Assembly: GCF_009604385.1 (NCBI RefSeq)
Contig: NZ_WEGJ01000030.1
Location: 21,256 to 85,255, forward strand
Reading direction: 5' to 3'
Source: Streptomyces smaragdinus
GTDB taxonomy: Bacteria > Actinomycetota > Actinomycetes > Streptomycetales > Streptomycetaceae
DNA length: 64,000 nt
Part shown: piece by piece, positions 1 to 10,200 of the stretch
Numbering within the stretch: the first letter of the stretch is position 1
Layout: each line of letters opens with the position of its first letter
Notes under the pieces: generated by a model
The model's database searches: none
What the model saw: only the letters and a program-made list of their open reading frames with translations
Told to the model about the DNA's origin: nothing
Made by a program: the position numbers and the translations under genes

Positions 1-657
1 GGCGGAGGTGTTGACGGCGTCGGTACGGGTCTCGGTGAGGTGGCGCATCCGCTCGGCGGTGCGGGTGGGGGCGAGGAACGTGCCGGCGAGGCCGGCGTAC
101 CAGCGCTGGGCGGCGGGGGCAACGAGGAGGCCGCCGACGACGGTGAGGACGCCGAGGGCGGACGCGTACCAGGCGGAGCTCAGGTCGGTGATCTCGACCC
201 ACAGATACCAGTTGCCGCCGTTGTCGGAGATCGGCTCGTAGATCAGCGGCATCAGCACGCCGCCGAGTCCGCCGACGACCAGCGTGACCGGCAGCAGCGC
301 CAGCGTCACCCCGGCCAGCGGGTTGATCAGCATCCAGGTCAGATCGCGCCAGGTCGCCGGGTCGGACAGGATCCACTGGGTGTGCTCCCAGCGGCCCTTG
401 AGGCCCGGGGAGAACGCGGGCTCGGGGGGATACGGCGACGCGATCTCGACGCCGCCCCACTTACGGGCCATCCCCCGCGAGGCGTCGGCGGTGGCGCGGA
501 CGGCGGCGGCGAGCACCGGGACGAGCAGGACGCCGATGCCGATGCCGATCAGGGAGACGCCCGTGAGGAACAGGCTGAACACGACGACCTCCGCGAGCGC
601 CAGCCCCACGACGGGCAGACCGCCGGCGACGGCGCGAACTCCGGGGTTGAGCTTCAT
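1..657 (-). CDS. Sensor histidine kinase, N-terminal part (runs off the left edge)
   Basis: The frame reads leftwards from ATG at 657 and is open to base 1 (219 residues), so the gene is cut by the window. The visible part has two hydrophobic stretches near the N-terminus (about residues 10-55), a soluble segment and another hydrophobic pair (about 110-190). This is the layout of the putative sensor domain that precedes DesK-like kinases in Streptomyces. It ends with a MRHLTETRTDAVNTSA-type linker that normally comes just before the His-box, which lies outside the window. The gene is downstream of, and in the same direction as, the SbnB-like gene, but a strong hairpin at 737-781 separates them, so it is probably not part of the peptide cluster. 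The family assignment rests on topology and the linker sequence. Confidence 0.6.
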   Translation of the reverse strand, partial: MKLNPGVRAVAGGLPVVGLALAEVVVFSLFLTGVSLIGIGIGVLLVPVLAAAVRATADASRGMARKWGGVEIASPYPPEPAFSPGLKGRWEHTQWILSDPATWRDLTWMLINPLAGVTLALLPVTLVVGGLGGVLMPLIYEPISDNGGNWYLWVEITDLSSAWYASALGVLTVVGGLLVAPAAQRWYAGLAGTFLAPTRTAERMRHLTETRTDAVNTSA

Positions 658-736
658 GGTTGTCCCTCCCGCACGGCTCCCTGCCGTGTCCTGCTATGAG
701 TCTCGACCACCCGCCCGCCCCGGTCACGGGACAACT

Positions 737-781
737 GTCCCCGACCGGGGGTGTACTCAACTACACCCCCCGGCCGGGGAC
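737..781 (-). terminator. Strong hairpin terminator downstream of the SbnB-like gene
   Basis: Arms at 737-755 and 762-781 pair with one mismatch and one bulged base around a 6-base loop. The hairpin starts about 15 bases after the SbnB-like stop codon on the minus strand. It probably marks the left end of the biosynthetic transcript. Confidence 0.7.
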
Positions 782-795
782 GGAAAAGCGTGGTC

Positions 796-1803
796 CTACC
801 AGCGGGTCGTCTCGCCGAAGAAGTCGGCGACCTCCACGGCGGCGCCCGACTCGCGCGCCGCGTGGAAGACGTGCAGGCCGACCGCCAGATCCAGGACGCC
901 CAGACCGAACGGCGAGAAGATCACCGGCTTGTCGCTCCCGGTGCTCACCTCGCCCTCGATGAACTGGGCGAGCGTCCCGGTGACGAAGTGGCGGTCCCCG
1001 TACTTCTGCTCCGCGAGGTGCGGGGAGGTGTTGGCCTTCATGCAGTGCTCGACGTCGTCGAGGATGTTGTAGGCGCCCTCGATCAGCTCCGGGCCGATGT
1101 CCCGCAGCGAGATGTTGAGGACGACCTGGCCGGGGACGAACGCTCCCGGGTCGGTGATGTACGGCTCGGCCGCGGTGGTCGCCAGGACCACCACGTCCGC
1201 GCCGTCGAGGGCCTTGTCCAGGTCCGCCTCGGTGCCGGCCGGGTAGCCGAGCGCCGTGGTGGCGTGGGCGGCCAGCGCGGAGCCGTACTCCTCGTTCATG
1301 TCGTGCACGGTGAGCGAGGAGACGGTCCAGTCGCGGGCCTTGAAGAACTCCAGGATGTTACGGGCGATGATGCCCGCGCCCACCACGGTCATCTTGCCCG
1401 CGGTGCGCCCGCCGGTGAGCTGCTCGGCGGCGAGCACCGCGGAGGCGGCGGTGCGGGCGGCGCTGATCTGCGAGGCCTCCAGGCAGGCGAAGGGGTAGCC
1501 GGTCTCGTAGTCGTTGAGCAGCAGCGCCGCCGACGCGCGCGGGATGCCGCGGCGGATGTTCGCGGGGAAGCTGCTGATCCACTTGATGCCGGCCACGTCG
1601 GTGCCCCCGCCCAGATGGGCGGGGAGCGCGATGATGCGGGCGTCGGGCTTGTCGGGGAAGCGCAGGAAGTAGCTGTCGGGGTTCACCGTGTCGCCCTTGT
1701 GGTGGGCGAGGTAGGTGTCGCGGACGACGTCGACGACGGTCTGCCGTGAGGCCGAGATGATCTCACGTGCGGTCTTGCCGCCGATGACGCTGAACTCGTA
1801 CAT
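796..1803 (-). CDS. sbnB: SbnB-like N-[(2S)-2-amino-2-carboxyethyl]-L-glutamate dehydrogenase (L-Dap biosynthesis)
   Basis: 335 residues of the ornithine cyclodeaminase/mu-crystallin family. The N-terminal part has the substrate-binding pattern of SbnB (DSYFLRFPDKPDARIIALPA, then GIKWISSFPAN), and the Rossmann fold has VVGAGIIARNIL at about 140-151. SbnB oxidatively cleaves ACEGA, made by SbnA from O-phosphoserine and glutamate, to L-2,3-diaminopropionate, 2-oxoglutarate and ammonia with NAD. The partner SbnA-like gene is on the other side of the divergent promoter at 6232-7242. ATG at 1803 is preceded by an AAGGA site 8 bases upstream. The gene follows the MMPL transporter in one leftward operon. 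Its presence matches the Dap-type codes of adenylation domains 1 and 4. Plain ornithine cyclodeaminase is the main alternative, made unlikely by the SbnA gene. Confidence 0.88.
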   Translation of the reverse strand: MYEFSVIGGKTAREIISASRQTVVDVVRDTYLAHHKGDTVNPDSYFLRFPDKPDARIIALPAHLGGGTDVAGIKWISSFPANIRRGIPRASAALLLNDYETGYPFACLEASQISAARTAASAVLAAEQLTGGRTAGKMTVVGAGIIARNILEFFKARDWTVSSLTVHDMNEEYGSALAAHATTALGYPAGTEADLDKALDGADVVVLATTAAEPYITDPGAFVPGQVVLNISLRDIGPELIEGAYNILDDVEHCMKANTSPHLAEQKYGDRHFVTGTLAQFIEGEVSTGSDKPVIFSPFGLGVLDLAVGLHVFHAARESGAAVEVADFFGETTRW

Positions 1804-1846
1804 GGGTGCCTGTCCTTGTGATCGCGAGGGTGGTGTGGTCGACGGG

Positions 1847-4120
1847 TCAGTTCGCGGCGAAGGAGCGCTCGGCGGCTGCCGCCGGGCGGGACGGGGCCTC
1901 GGCGACGGCGTCCGAGAAGGACTGCGCCACCGGCTGCGGCGCGGGCCGCGGGGCCGCCGCCGGCTCCGGGCCGCCGTGCTCGAGGTCCGGCAGCCAGCCC
2001 AGCCAGCGGGGCAGCCACCAGTTGGAGCGGCCCAGCAGGACCATCACCGAGGGCAGCAGGACGGCCCGTACCAGCGTGGCGTCCAGGAACACCGCCACCG
2101 CCAGGCCGACGCCCAGCTGCTTGAAGTCCTGCATGGACAGCGTGCCGAAGACCGCGAAGACGGCCACCATGATCAGACCGGCGCTGGTCACGACACCGGC
2201 CGTGGAGCGGATGCCGTGGGCGACGGCCGCCTTGTTCTCCAGCCCGCGGTCGTGCGCCTCCCGGATCCGGGAGACCACGAACACGTGGTAGTCCATCGAC
2301 AGGCCGAACAGCACCACGAAGACGAACAGCGGCATCCACGACTCGATCGCGCCGACCGCCGTCGTGCCGACCAGCTCGTCGCCCCAGCCCTTCTGGAACA
2401 CCGCGGTCATCACGCCGTACGCGGCGGCCACGGACAGCAGGTTGAGGACGATCGCCGTGATCGCGATGACCACGGAGCGGAAGCAGGTCAGCATGAGCAG
2501 GAAGCTGATGCCCATGACGAAGGCGAAGACCGGCACGATCGACGACTTCAGCTGGTCGTTGTAGTCGACGGAGAAGGCCAGGTCGCCGCCGACCGGGGCG
2601 TCGCCCAGGGTGGCCGGGACGATGTCGTCGCGGAGGGCGTCCAGCGCGCCGGTGGAGACGGAGTTGCGGCCGTCGCCGGCGAGCGGGGCGTTGATGACGG
2701 CGATGTTCTCCTTCTTGTGCAGGGTCACGTCGATCGGCTTCTTGACCTGACCGGACGCCAGGGCCGTCTGCTGGAAGTCCGCGATCGCCTTCGTCGCGGC
2801 GGGCGAGGTGATGTCGTTCGTCTGGTAGACGATCTGGGCCGGGGCGGGAGCGCCGGGGAAGACCTTCTCGATCCGGCCGGCGGTCTGCGCCGTCACGTTG
2901 TCGGCGGGCAGCAGCTGGTCGAAGCCGAGCTTCTCGGTCTTCATGGACAGGGCGGGGGAGGCGAGCGCCAGCATGCCGGCGATGCCGATCAGGGCGAACA
3001 GCGCGGGCGCCTTGAGGACGGCGCCGAGCAGGATGCCCGGCTTGTCGTTCGCGGTACGCACCCGCGCCTTGCGGCGCAGGCCCGGGATCCGGCCGGCGTT
3101 GACCTTGTCGCCGAGCATCGCCATCACGGCGGGCAGCACGGTCATGGAGCCGAGGACGGCGATCAGGACGACCTCGATGGTGGCCATCGCGAAGCCCTCG
3201 AACACCGTCAGCCCCGACAGGAACATGCCGGCCATGGCGACGGCGACGGTCAGGCCCGAGATCAGCACCGAGCGTCCGGAGGTGGCCGCCGCGATCTGCA
3301 GCGCGGTCTGCGGGTCGCGTCCGGCGGCCCGCTCCTCGCGCTCGCGGCGGATGTAGAAGAGGCAGTAGTCGACGCCGACGGCCAGCCCCATCAGGAACAG
3401 CACGGAGCTCGTCATCGCGTCCACCGGGACGAGCTGGCTGCTCAGCGCCAGCAGGCCCATCGCGGCCACGCACGCCGTGATCGCGAGGATCAGCGGCAGC
3501 ACAGCGGCGACCAGCGCGCCGAACACCACGAGCAGGATGCCGAGGGCGACCGGCACGGCGGTGTACTCGGCGCCGGCGAAGTCCTCGCCCAGCGCGTCGT
3601 TGATGCCCAGCAGGCCGGTGGCCGCCCCGTACTGGCCGTACGTGACGTCCGCGTTGGCGCGGTCGGTCCTGGTGACCGCGTCCACCACGGGCTGGATACG
3701 GTCGGGGGCGGTCTCGGGGTCACCCTTGACGGTGAACTGGATCAGGGCGTCGTGGCCGTCCTCGGACACCGCGCCGGTCTTGTACGGGTCCCCGATGCCC
3801 TGCGCCAGGCCCGTACCGTCCACGGCGGTGATCGCGTCGGCGACGGCCTTCCTGAAGCCGGCCTGGTCCGCGGTCAGTCCGTCGCTGTGCACCAGGACCA
3901 TCTCGGGGGCCGGGGTGGTGATTCCGGCGTCGATGAGGATCTCGGAGGCGCGCCCCGACTCCCCGGTGCCGTAGTCGGCCTCCGTCAGGCTCTTCTGGCC
4001 CACCATGCTGCCGAGGACAGTGAGCGCGACGACGGCGAAGAGCCATCCGAACAGCGCGGTCTTCCGGTGCCGGGCACTCCAGGCGCCCAGCGAGGCTGCC
4101 AGATTTCGTCGACTTGCCAT
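1847..4120 (-). CDS. MMPL/RND-family transporter
   Basis: 757 residues from ATG 4120, which has a GGGAG site just upstream; an in-frame ATG at 4132 has none. Two-fold RND architecture: one transmembrane helix at the N-terminus, an extracytoplasmic domain to about residue 180, a block of helices with VGVDYCLFYIRREREE, a second soluble domain at about 390-530, and a second helix block with the matching GLSMDYHVFVVSRIREA. These GxxxDY-type motifs carry the proton-relay aspartate of the family. Actinobacterial MMPL proteins export lipids and lipopeptides, so export or self-protection for the acylated peptide predicted here is plausible. It is the first gene of the leftward operon with the SbnB-like gene. 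Substrate is inferred from context only. Confidence 0.85.
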   Translation of the reverse strand: MASRRNLAASLGAWSARHRKTALFGWLFAVVALTVLGSMVGQKSLTEADYGTGESGRASEILIDAGITTPAPEMVLVHSDGLTADQAGFRKAVADAITAVDGTGLAQGIGDPYKTGAVSEDGHDALIQFTVKGDPETAPDRIQPVVDAVTRTDRANADVTYGQYGAATGLLGINDALGEDFAGAEYTAVPVALGILLVVFGALVAAVLPLILAITACVAAMGLLALSSQLVPVDAMTSSVLFLMGLAVGVDYCLFYIRREREERAAGRDPQTALQIAAATSGRSVLISGLTVAVAMAGMFLSGLTVFEGFAMATIEVVLIAVLGSMTVLPAVMAMLGDKVNAGRIPGLRRKARVRTANDKPGILLGAVLKAPALFALIGIAGMLALASPALSMKTEKLGFDQLLPADNVTAQTAGRIEKVFPGAPAPAQIVYQTNDITSPAATKAIADFQQTALASGQVKKPIDVTLHKKENIAVINAPLAGDGRNSVSTGALDALRDDIVPATLGDAPVGGDLAFSVDYNDQLKSSIVPVFAFVMGISFLLMLTCFRSVVIAITAIVLNLLSVAAAYGVMTAVFQKGWGDELVGTTAVGAIESWMPLFVFVVLFGLSMDYHVFVVSRIREAHDRGLENKAAVAHGIRSTAGVVTSAGLIMVAVFAVFGTLSMQDFKQLGVGLAVAVFLDATLVRAVLLPSVMVLLGRSNWWLPRWLGWLPDLEHGGPEPAAAPRPAPQPVAQSFSDAVAEAPSRPAAAAERSFAAN

Positions 4121-4435
4121 TACCTCTCCCATGTGGGGTGGGACATCAATTCTTCGGACGATTGATCAGCGTTGTCCCTCAACGGTAGGCAGGGGGAGGC
4201 ATTCGAAGCCTGCTTCCCGTATGGCAGTTGACTGCCGCTGCAGGGTCCTGCCAACCGGCTGGTGGCAAGCGCGTGCAGCATCCTGCAGCGGCAGTCTGCG
4301 GACATTCGATCTAGCCCGATCCGGCGATAGATCCGGTTAGGTTCCTTGGTGTCGAGGGATTCGCCGATTCGTGATCACTCCGATCACCGGGCCCCCGATT
4401 CGCTGATTCTCCGAATTCCACGAAAGGGGGAAACC
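4121..4435. promoter_or_regulatory. Divergent control region of the biosynthetic cluster
   Basis: This 315-base gene-free stretch separates the leftward MMPL-sbnB operon from the rightward drrAB-sbnA-NRPS operon and should hold both promoters. It contains a perfect 15-base inverted repeat (4230-4244 with 4282-4296, spacer 37 bases). Overlapping the left arm is GGCAGT-TG-ACTGCC at 4223-4236, so the hexamer GGCAGT/ACTGCC occurs three times. The arms are too far apart for a simple terminator and are better read as paired binding sites. The ribosome site AAAGGGGG lies just before the GTG at 4436. Confidence 0.6.
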
Positions 4436-5410
4436 GTGAATGCCGCGATCGAAGCCGACGGCCTGACGAAGACGTACGGCAGCCACCGCGCCCTGGACGA
4501 CGTGAGCCTGTCCGTCGAGGCCGGCACCGTGCTCGGACTGCTCGGCCCCAACGGCGCGGGCAAGACCACCACGGTCCGTACGCTCGCCACCCTGCTCGAG
4601 CCCGACGCCGGCACCGCGCGGATCGCGGGCTTCGACGTCGTGCGCGAGCGGCGCGAGGTGCGCCGCCGGATCGGTCTGGCCGGTCAGTACGCCGCCGTAG
4701 ACGAGCTGCTCACCGGCCGGGAGAACCTGATCCTGCTGGGCCGGCTGCTGCGTCTGGGCCGCAAGGGCGCCCGCGTGCGGGCCGAGGAACTGCTCGCCCA
4801 GTTCGAGCTGGAGTACGCGGCGGACAAGGCCGCCAAGGACTACTCCGGCGGTATGCGCCGCCGGCTCGACCTGGCCGTCAGCCTGCTCGGCTCGCCCGAG
4901 GTGCTGTTCCTCGACGAGCCCACCACCGGGCTGGACCCGGCCAGCCGCGCCACGCTCTGGAACATGGTCCAGGACCAGGTTGGCCGGGGCGTCACCGTGC
5001 TGCTGACCACCCAGTACCTGGAGGAGGCCGACTTCCTCGCCGACCGGATCCTGGTCGTCGACCGGGGCCGCGTCATCGCCGAGGGCACCTCCGACGAGCT
5101 CAAGCGCAAGGTCGGCGGCGAACGCCTCGAGGTCACGGTCACCGACCGCGCCCTGCTGGAGCAGGCCGTGTCCGTCCTGGCCCCGCTGGCCGTCGTCACC
5201 CCGCAGTCCGACGAGCGCCAGCGCACCGTGCACGTCCAGCTGCCCGACGGGATGGGCGCGCTGGCGTCCGCCGCCACGGCGCTGGAGTACGCGGGCATCA
5301 CCGTCGAGGAGTTCGCCCTGCGGCGGCCCTCCCTCGACGACGTCTTCTTCCAGCTGACCGGCGAGTCCGCCGGCCCTGCCGACACCCCGGACGAAAAGGA
5401 CGCACGATGA
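4436..5410 (+). CDS. DrrA-like ABC exporter ATP-binding protein
   Basis: 324 residues from GTG 4436, chosen because AAAGGGGG lies 5 bases upstream; longer in-frame starts have no site and no conserved sequence. Walker A GPNGAGKTT at about 41-49, signature DYSGGMRRRLDLA at about 138-150, Walker B VLFLDEPTTGLDP at about 157-169, and a switch histidine replaced in context by LLTTQYLEEAD, which is typical of the daunorubicin-resistance (DrrA) subfamily. The C-terminal DUF4162-like segment ends with LDDVFFQLTGE. It overlaps the permease gene by ATGA. Self-resistance or export of the peptide product is the likely role. Confidence 0.9.
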   Translation: MNAAIEADGLTKTYGSHRALDDVSLSVEAGTVLGLLGPNGAGKTTTVRTLATLLEPDAGTARIAGFDVVRERREVRRRIGLAGQYAAVDELLTGRENLILLGRLLRLGRKGARVRAEELLAQFELEYAADKAAKDYSGGMRRRLDLAVSLLGSPEVLFLDEPTTGLDPASRATLWNMVQDQVGRGVTVLLTTQYLEEADFLADRILVVDRGRVIAEGTSDELKRKVGGERLEVTVTDRALLEQAVSVLAPLAVVTPQSDERQRTVHVQLPDGMGALASAATALEYAGITVEEFALRRPSLDDVFFQLTGESAGPADTPDEKDAR

Positions 5411-6210
5411 ACCCGGCGCTGGCCCACGGAGCCGACATCGCCGCCCTCACCGGCCGCCATCTGCGCCATCTGCGGCGCACCCCCGAGAAGATCACCGGCG
5501 TGGCGCTGACGCCCGTCGCGATGGTCGTCATCCTCGGGTATCTGTTCGCCACCGTCGTGCAGGTGAAGAACACCGGCGACACCTACCGCGAGTACGTCAT
5601 GGCCGGCGTCTTCGCGCAGGTGGGCCTCTCCTGCATCGGCATCACCGCCATCGGTGTGGCCGGTGACCTGGGCAAGGGGCTGATCGACCGGTTCCGTTCG
5701 CTGCCGATGGGGCGGGCCACCGTCCTGGTCAGCCATACGCTCGCGGACCTCGTCACCGCCGCGCTGAGCATCGTCCTGGTCGCCCTCACGGGACTGGCCG
5801 TCGGCTGGCGGGTGCACGGTTCGTTCGCGGAGAACGTCGCCGGCTTCGTCCTGCTGCTGGCCTTCGCGTACGCGATGCTCTGGGTCGGCGCCCTGCTCGG
5901 CATGGTGATGCGCAACCTCGAGGCCATCAGCGGTGTCGCCGCCCTCCTGCTGGTCCTCTTCTCCTTCCTCTCCAGCTCGTTCATGCCGCTGACGGGGCTG
6001 CCCGCCTGGCTGCGGACGGTCGCCGAGTGGAACCCGGTGAGCGCCGTGTCCGAGGCGTGCCGCCAGCTGTGGGGCAACACCGGGCCCGTCTCCTCCGGCA
6101 GTTATCCGGTGGCTCATCCGGTGATCGTCTCGCTCGTCAGCATCGGTCTTCTTCTCGTCGTTCTCGTCCCACTGAGCCTGCGGGTGTTCCGTACATCCGC
6201 GACCCGGTGA
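5407..6210 (+). CDS. DrrB-like ABC-2 type permease
   Basis: 267 residues with six hydrophobic segments and the ABC-2 permease C-terminal signature (SSSFMPLTGLPAWLRTVAEW, then NPVSAVSEACRQLWG). It forms the membrane half of the exporter with the ATPase gene, which it overlaps by 4 bases (ATGA). The SbnA-like gene follows 21 bases later, so export and precursor supply share an operon. Confidence 0.9.
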   Translation: MNPALAHGADIAALTGRHLRHLRRTPEKITGVALTPVAMVVILGYLFATVVQVKNTGDTYREYVMAGVFAQVGLSCIGITAIGVAGDLGKGLIDRFRSLPMGRATVLVSHTLADLVTAALSIVLVALTGLAVGWRVHGSFAENVAGFVLLLAFAYAMLWVGALLGMVMRNLEAISGVAALLLVLFSFLSSSFMPLTGLPAWLRTVAEWNPVSAVSEACRQLWGNTGPVSSGSYPVAHPVIVSLVSIGLLLVVLVPLSLRVFRTSATR

Positions 6211-6231
6211 CAAAGTCCTTCTGGGGGATCC

Positions 6232-7242
6232 ATGCCGGTCATATCGGCTCCGCATCAATTCAACACCGAAGATCTTTATGTGGATCTCCGCGAGATGTAC
6301 GGATATCCGCTGCACCTCAAATGCGAGGGTTTCAATTTCGCCGGTTCCATCAAACTCAAGGCCGCCGCCAGCATGATCGAGGCGGCCGAGAACAGCGGCG
6401 CGCTCACCCGTAACTCCACCATCGTGGAATCCTCTTCCGGGAATCTCGGAGTCGCGCTCAGCGTGATCGCCGCCGCCAAGGGCTACCGCTTCATCTGCGT
6501 CATCGACCCGCGCACCAACCTCGCCACCCGCAAGGTCATCGAGTCCCTGGGCAGCGAGGTCCACATGGTGAAGGAGCCCGCCGCCGAAGGCGGGTTCCTC
6601 GCCGCGCGGCTGGCGTACGTGCAGGAGCTGCTGGCGCGCGGCCCCGGCTACATCTGGCTCAACCAGCACGCCAACCCGGACAACTGGCGGGCGCACTACC
6701 GCACCACCGCCCCGCAGATCGAGAAGCAGTTCCCCGGTCTGGAGCTGCTGTTCGTCGGCGCCGGCACCACCGGCACCCTGATGGGCTGCGCCCGCTACTT
6801 CAAGGACCAGCCCCGCAAGGTGACCGTCGTCGCCGTCGACAGCGTCGGCTCGGTCACCTTCGGCGGCCCCCCGGGCACCCGCATGATCCCCGGGCTGGGC
6901 ACCGGGGTACGGCCGGCGCTGCTGGACACCTCGTTCATCGACGACGTCGTCCACGTGCCCGAGGTCGACACCGTCCGCACCTGCCGCACCCTGGCCCGCG
7001 GCGGCTTCCTCTTCGGCGGGTCCACCGGAACGGTCGTGAGCGGCGCCGTGCGCTGGCTCGCCGAGAACCGTCCCGGCCGCGACCTCACGGCCGTCGCCCT
7101 CGCGCCCGACCTCGGCGAGCGCTACCTCGACACCGTCTACCACCCGAGCTGGGTGCACGAGGTGTTCGGGTCCGAGGTGCACGACGAGCCCACCGCCTTC
7201 GCGGAACTGACCGACTTCCCCTCTGGAGCACTGCAGTCATGA
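6232..7242 (+). CDS. sbnA: SbnA-like 2,3-diaminopropionate biosynthesis synthase (PLP, cysteine-synthase fold)
   Basis: 336 residues of the fold-type II PLP family. The PLP lysine lies in GFNFAGSIKLKAA at about residue 42, the substrate loop is SSSGNLGVAL at about 66-75, and the phosphate-binding glycine loop is GAGTTGTLMGC at about 166-176. SbnA condenses O-phospho-L-serine with L-glutamate to ACEGA, which SbnB cleaves to Dap. The position between the exporter and the first NRPS gene, with an ATGA overlap into the NRPS, ties Dap supply to peptide assembly. The first 250 bases are visibly poorer in G+C than the flanks. A plain cysteine synthase is the alternative, but the partner gene argues for SbnA. 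Confidence 0.88.
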   Translation: MPVISAPHQFNTEDLYVDLREMYGYPLHLKCEGFNFAGSIKLKAAASMIEAAENSGALTRNSTIVESSSGNLGVALSVIAAAKGYRFICVIDPRTNLATRKVIESLGSEVHMVKEPAAEGGFLAARLAYVQELLARGPGYIWLNQHANPDNWRAHYRTTAPQIEKQFPGLELLFVGAGTTGTLMGCARYFKDQPRKVTVVAVDSVGSVTFGGPPGTRMIPGLGTGVRPALLDTSFIDDVVHVPEVDTVRTCRTLARGGFLFGGSTGTVVSGAVRWLAENRPGRDLTAVALAPDLGERYLDTVYHPSWVHEVFGSEVHDEPTAFAELTDFPSGALQS

Positions 7243-10200
7243 TCACGATGCTCTCCGCACAGCAGTTGCCGCTCAGCGCCGCGCAGCGCGAGATGTGGTA
7301 CGGGCAGCAGGCCGACCCGGGCAACCCGATCTTCACCATGGGCGACTTCCTGGAGCTCCGCGGCCCCCTCGACGAGGCCCGGCTCGTCACCGCCTGGCAG
7401 GGCGTGATGCGGGAGGCCGGCACCCTGCGCGCCCGGTTCACCGAGCACGAGGGCGAGCCGCGCCAGGAACTCCTCCCCGTCGAGGCGTACCCCGTCGAGA
7501 CCGTCGACCTGTCCGCCGAGGACGAGCCGTACCGGGCCGCCGACGCCTTCATGCGCCTGGACCTGCTCGACCCGCCCGACCTCACCGCCGGCACCCTGCG
7601 TTCGGTGCTGCTGCGGCTCGGCCCGGACCACCGCCTGCTCTACATCCGCGTCAACCACATCGTCGTGGACGGCTTCAGCCGCGTCCTGGTGTACGAGCGG
7701 CTGGCCGAGCTGTACGCCGACCCGGACTCCCCGCCGTCCTTCCCGGAGCCGCGCACCCTCGCCGAGGACGAGGCGGAGTTCGAGAAGACCGCCAAGCACG
7801 CCAAGGAGCAGGCGTTCTGGCGCGCCCGGTACGCGGACACCCCCGAGCCCGTCAGCCTCTCCCCGCGCCCCGGCACCCCCGCCCACCACTCCCTGCGCGT
7901 CGAGGCCACCCTGCCCGCCGCCACGGTGGCGAAGCTGCGCGCCCTGGCCTGGGACGCCCGCGTCACCTGGCAGACCCTCCTCATCGCCGCGACCGGCGCG
8001 TACGTGCAGCGCGCCGCCGGCGTCGACCGGGCGCTGCTCACCCTCGCCGTCCCGGCCCGCCCCACCCCCGCCGCCCGCGCGGTGCCCGGCATGCGCGCGA
8101 ACTTCGTGCCGCATCCGGTACGGATCGCTCCCGGCATCTCCGTGCACGACTTCCTGCGCGACTGCTTCGGCGAGCTGCGCGCCACCCTGCGCCACCAGAA
8201 CTACCGGGGCGACCGCATCCGCCGCGACCTGGGCTTCACCGGGGACGCGGGCCGCTCGCTGGGCCCGACCGTCAATGTCCTGGAGTCCGGCTTCGACTAC
8301 ACCTACGGCGAGTGCTCCGGTCTGCTGCACAACCTGTCGACCGGTCCCGTCGAGGACATGCAGATCATCTACCTCGACTCCGCCGAGGACGGTTACGCGG
8401 TCCGCCTGGACGCCAACCCGACGCGCTACACGCAGGAGGAGCTGGAACTGCACCAGCTCCGCCTCTTCGAGTGGCTGCGCACCCTCGCCGACGCCGGCCC
8501 CGACGCCACCGTCGACCAGCTGGACATGCTGCTCCCGGCCGAGCTGGAGCACGCCCGCGAGCAGTGGAGCGCCACCGTCGTCGAGGACGTGTACACCGGC
8601 GTCGTCGAGCGGTTCCGCATGTGGGCCGTGGCCAACCCCGACAAGGCCGCCGTCCGCGATCCCGGCGGGTCCGTCTCGTACGGCGAACTGGCCGGTCAGG
8701 CCTCCGCGCTGACCCGTCGGCTGACGGCCGCGGGCGTCGGTCCCGGCTCGCGCGTCGCGATGCTGTGCGAGCCCGGCATCCCGTTCGTCACCGGCATCCT
8801 CGGCGTGCTCGGCGCCGGCGCCGCGTGGGTGCCGCTCGACGTCCGAGCCCCGCGCGCCCGTACCGCCGCGCTGCTGGACGACAGCCGCCCGGACGCCCTG
8901 TACGTGGGCCCCGGGCAGCAGGCCGCGGCCGGTGACGTGCTCGCCGCCTCCGCCGCCTCCCCCGCCGTCATCGGCTGGAACGGGGCGCGCGAGGCGCAGT
9001 GGTCGCCGCTCGAGGGGCGGGCGGACGATCTGGCGTACGTGATCTTCACGTCCGGCTCCACCGGCCGCCCCAAGGGCGCCATGGTGCACCGCGCCGGCAT
9101 GGTCAACCACCTCCTGGCGAAGGTCGCCGACCTCGACCTGACCGACCGGGACGTCGTCGTCCACAACGCGCCCGTCACGTTCGACATCTCCGTCTGGCAG
9201 ATGCTCTCCCCCCTGATCACCGGCGGCTCCCTCATCGTCGTCGACCGCGACACCGCCGCCGACCCCCAGGACCTCCTCGGCCGCGTCGCCCCCGACGGCG
9301 TCACCGTCCTCGAGGTCGTCCCCTCCCTCCTGCGCGCCGCCGTCGACGCCTGGCACGCCGGCCTCGACCGCCCCGACCTCACCCCCCTCACCCGCCTGCT
9401 GGTCACCGGCGAAGCCCTGCCCCCCGACCTGGCCCGCGAATGGCTGGCCCTCAACCCGGACATCCCGCTGGTCAACGCGTACGGCCCGACGGAGTGCTCC
9501 GACGACGTCACCCACGCCGTCATCACCCCGCAGACCGACCTGACCGGCCGCACCCCCATCGGCGAACCGGTCCGCAACACCCGCCTGTACGTCCTGGACG
9601 CCCGCCTGCGCCCCGTGGCCCCCGGCACCCCCGGCGAGCTGTACGTGGCCGGCACCGGCGTCGGCCGGGGTTACCTCGACGACGCCCGCAAGACCTCCGT
9701 CACCTTCCTCCCCGACCCCTTCGCCACGGTCCCCGGCAGCCGGATGTACCGCACCGGCGACCGCGTCCGCCAACGCGCCGACGGCCAGCTGGAGTTCCTG
9801 GAGCGCACCGACCACCAGGTCAAGATCCGAGGTCACCGCATCGAGCTCGGCGAGGTCGAGGCCGCCCTGCGCACCCTGACCGGGGTCACCGACGCCGCCG
9901 CGGCCGTCCACCAGGGCCGCCTCGTCGGCTACCTCATCGGCGCCAACGACAACCCCCGTACGAACCTGGCCGCCACCCTCCCCGACTACATGATCCCGTC
10001 GGCGTTCCTCACCCTGGACGCCCTGCCCCTGACCGCCAACGGCAAGATCGACCGCGCCGCCCTCCCGGAGCCCGACCCAGCCGACGCCGCGACCGGGCTG
10101 ACCCCGCCGCGCAACGAGCGGGAGCGGGTCCTCTGCGAGGTCTTCGCCGAGGTCCTGGGCCTGCCGGCCGTGGGCATCGACGACGACTTCTTCGACCTCG

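Noticed and set aside
796..7242. Staphyloferrin-type siderophore pathway suggested by SbnA/SbnB
   Set aside because: No NIS synthetase, citrate-forming enzyme or siderophore receptor is present; the genes sit with an NRPS whose codes ask for Dap.
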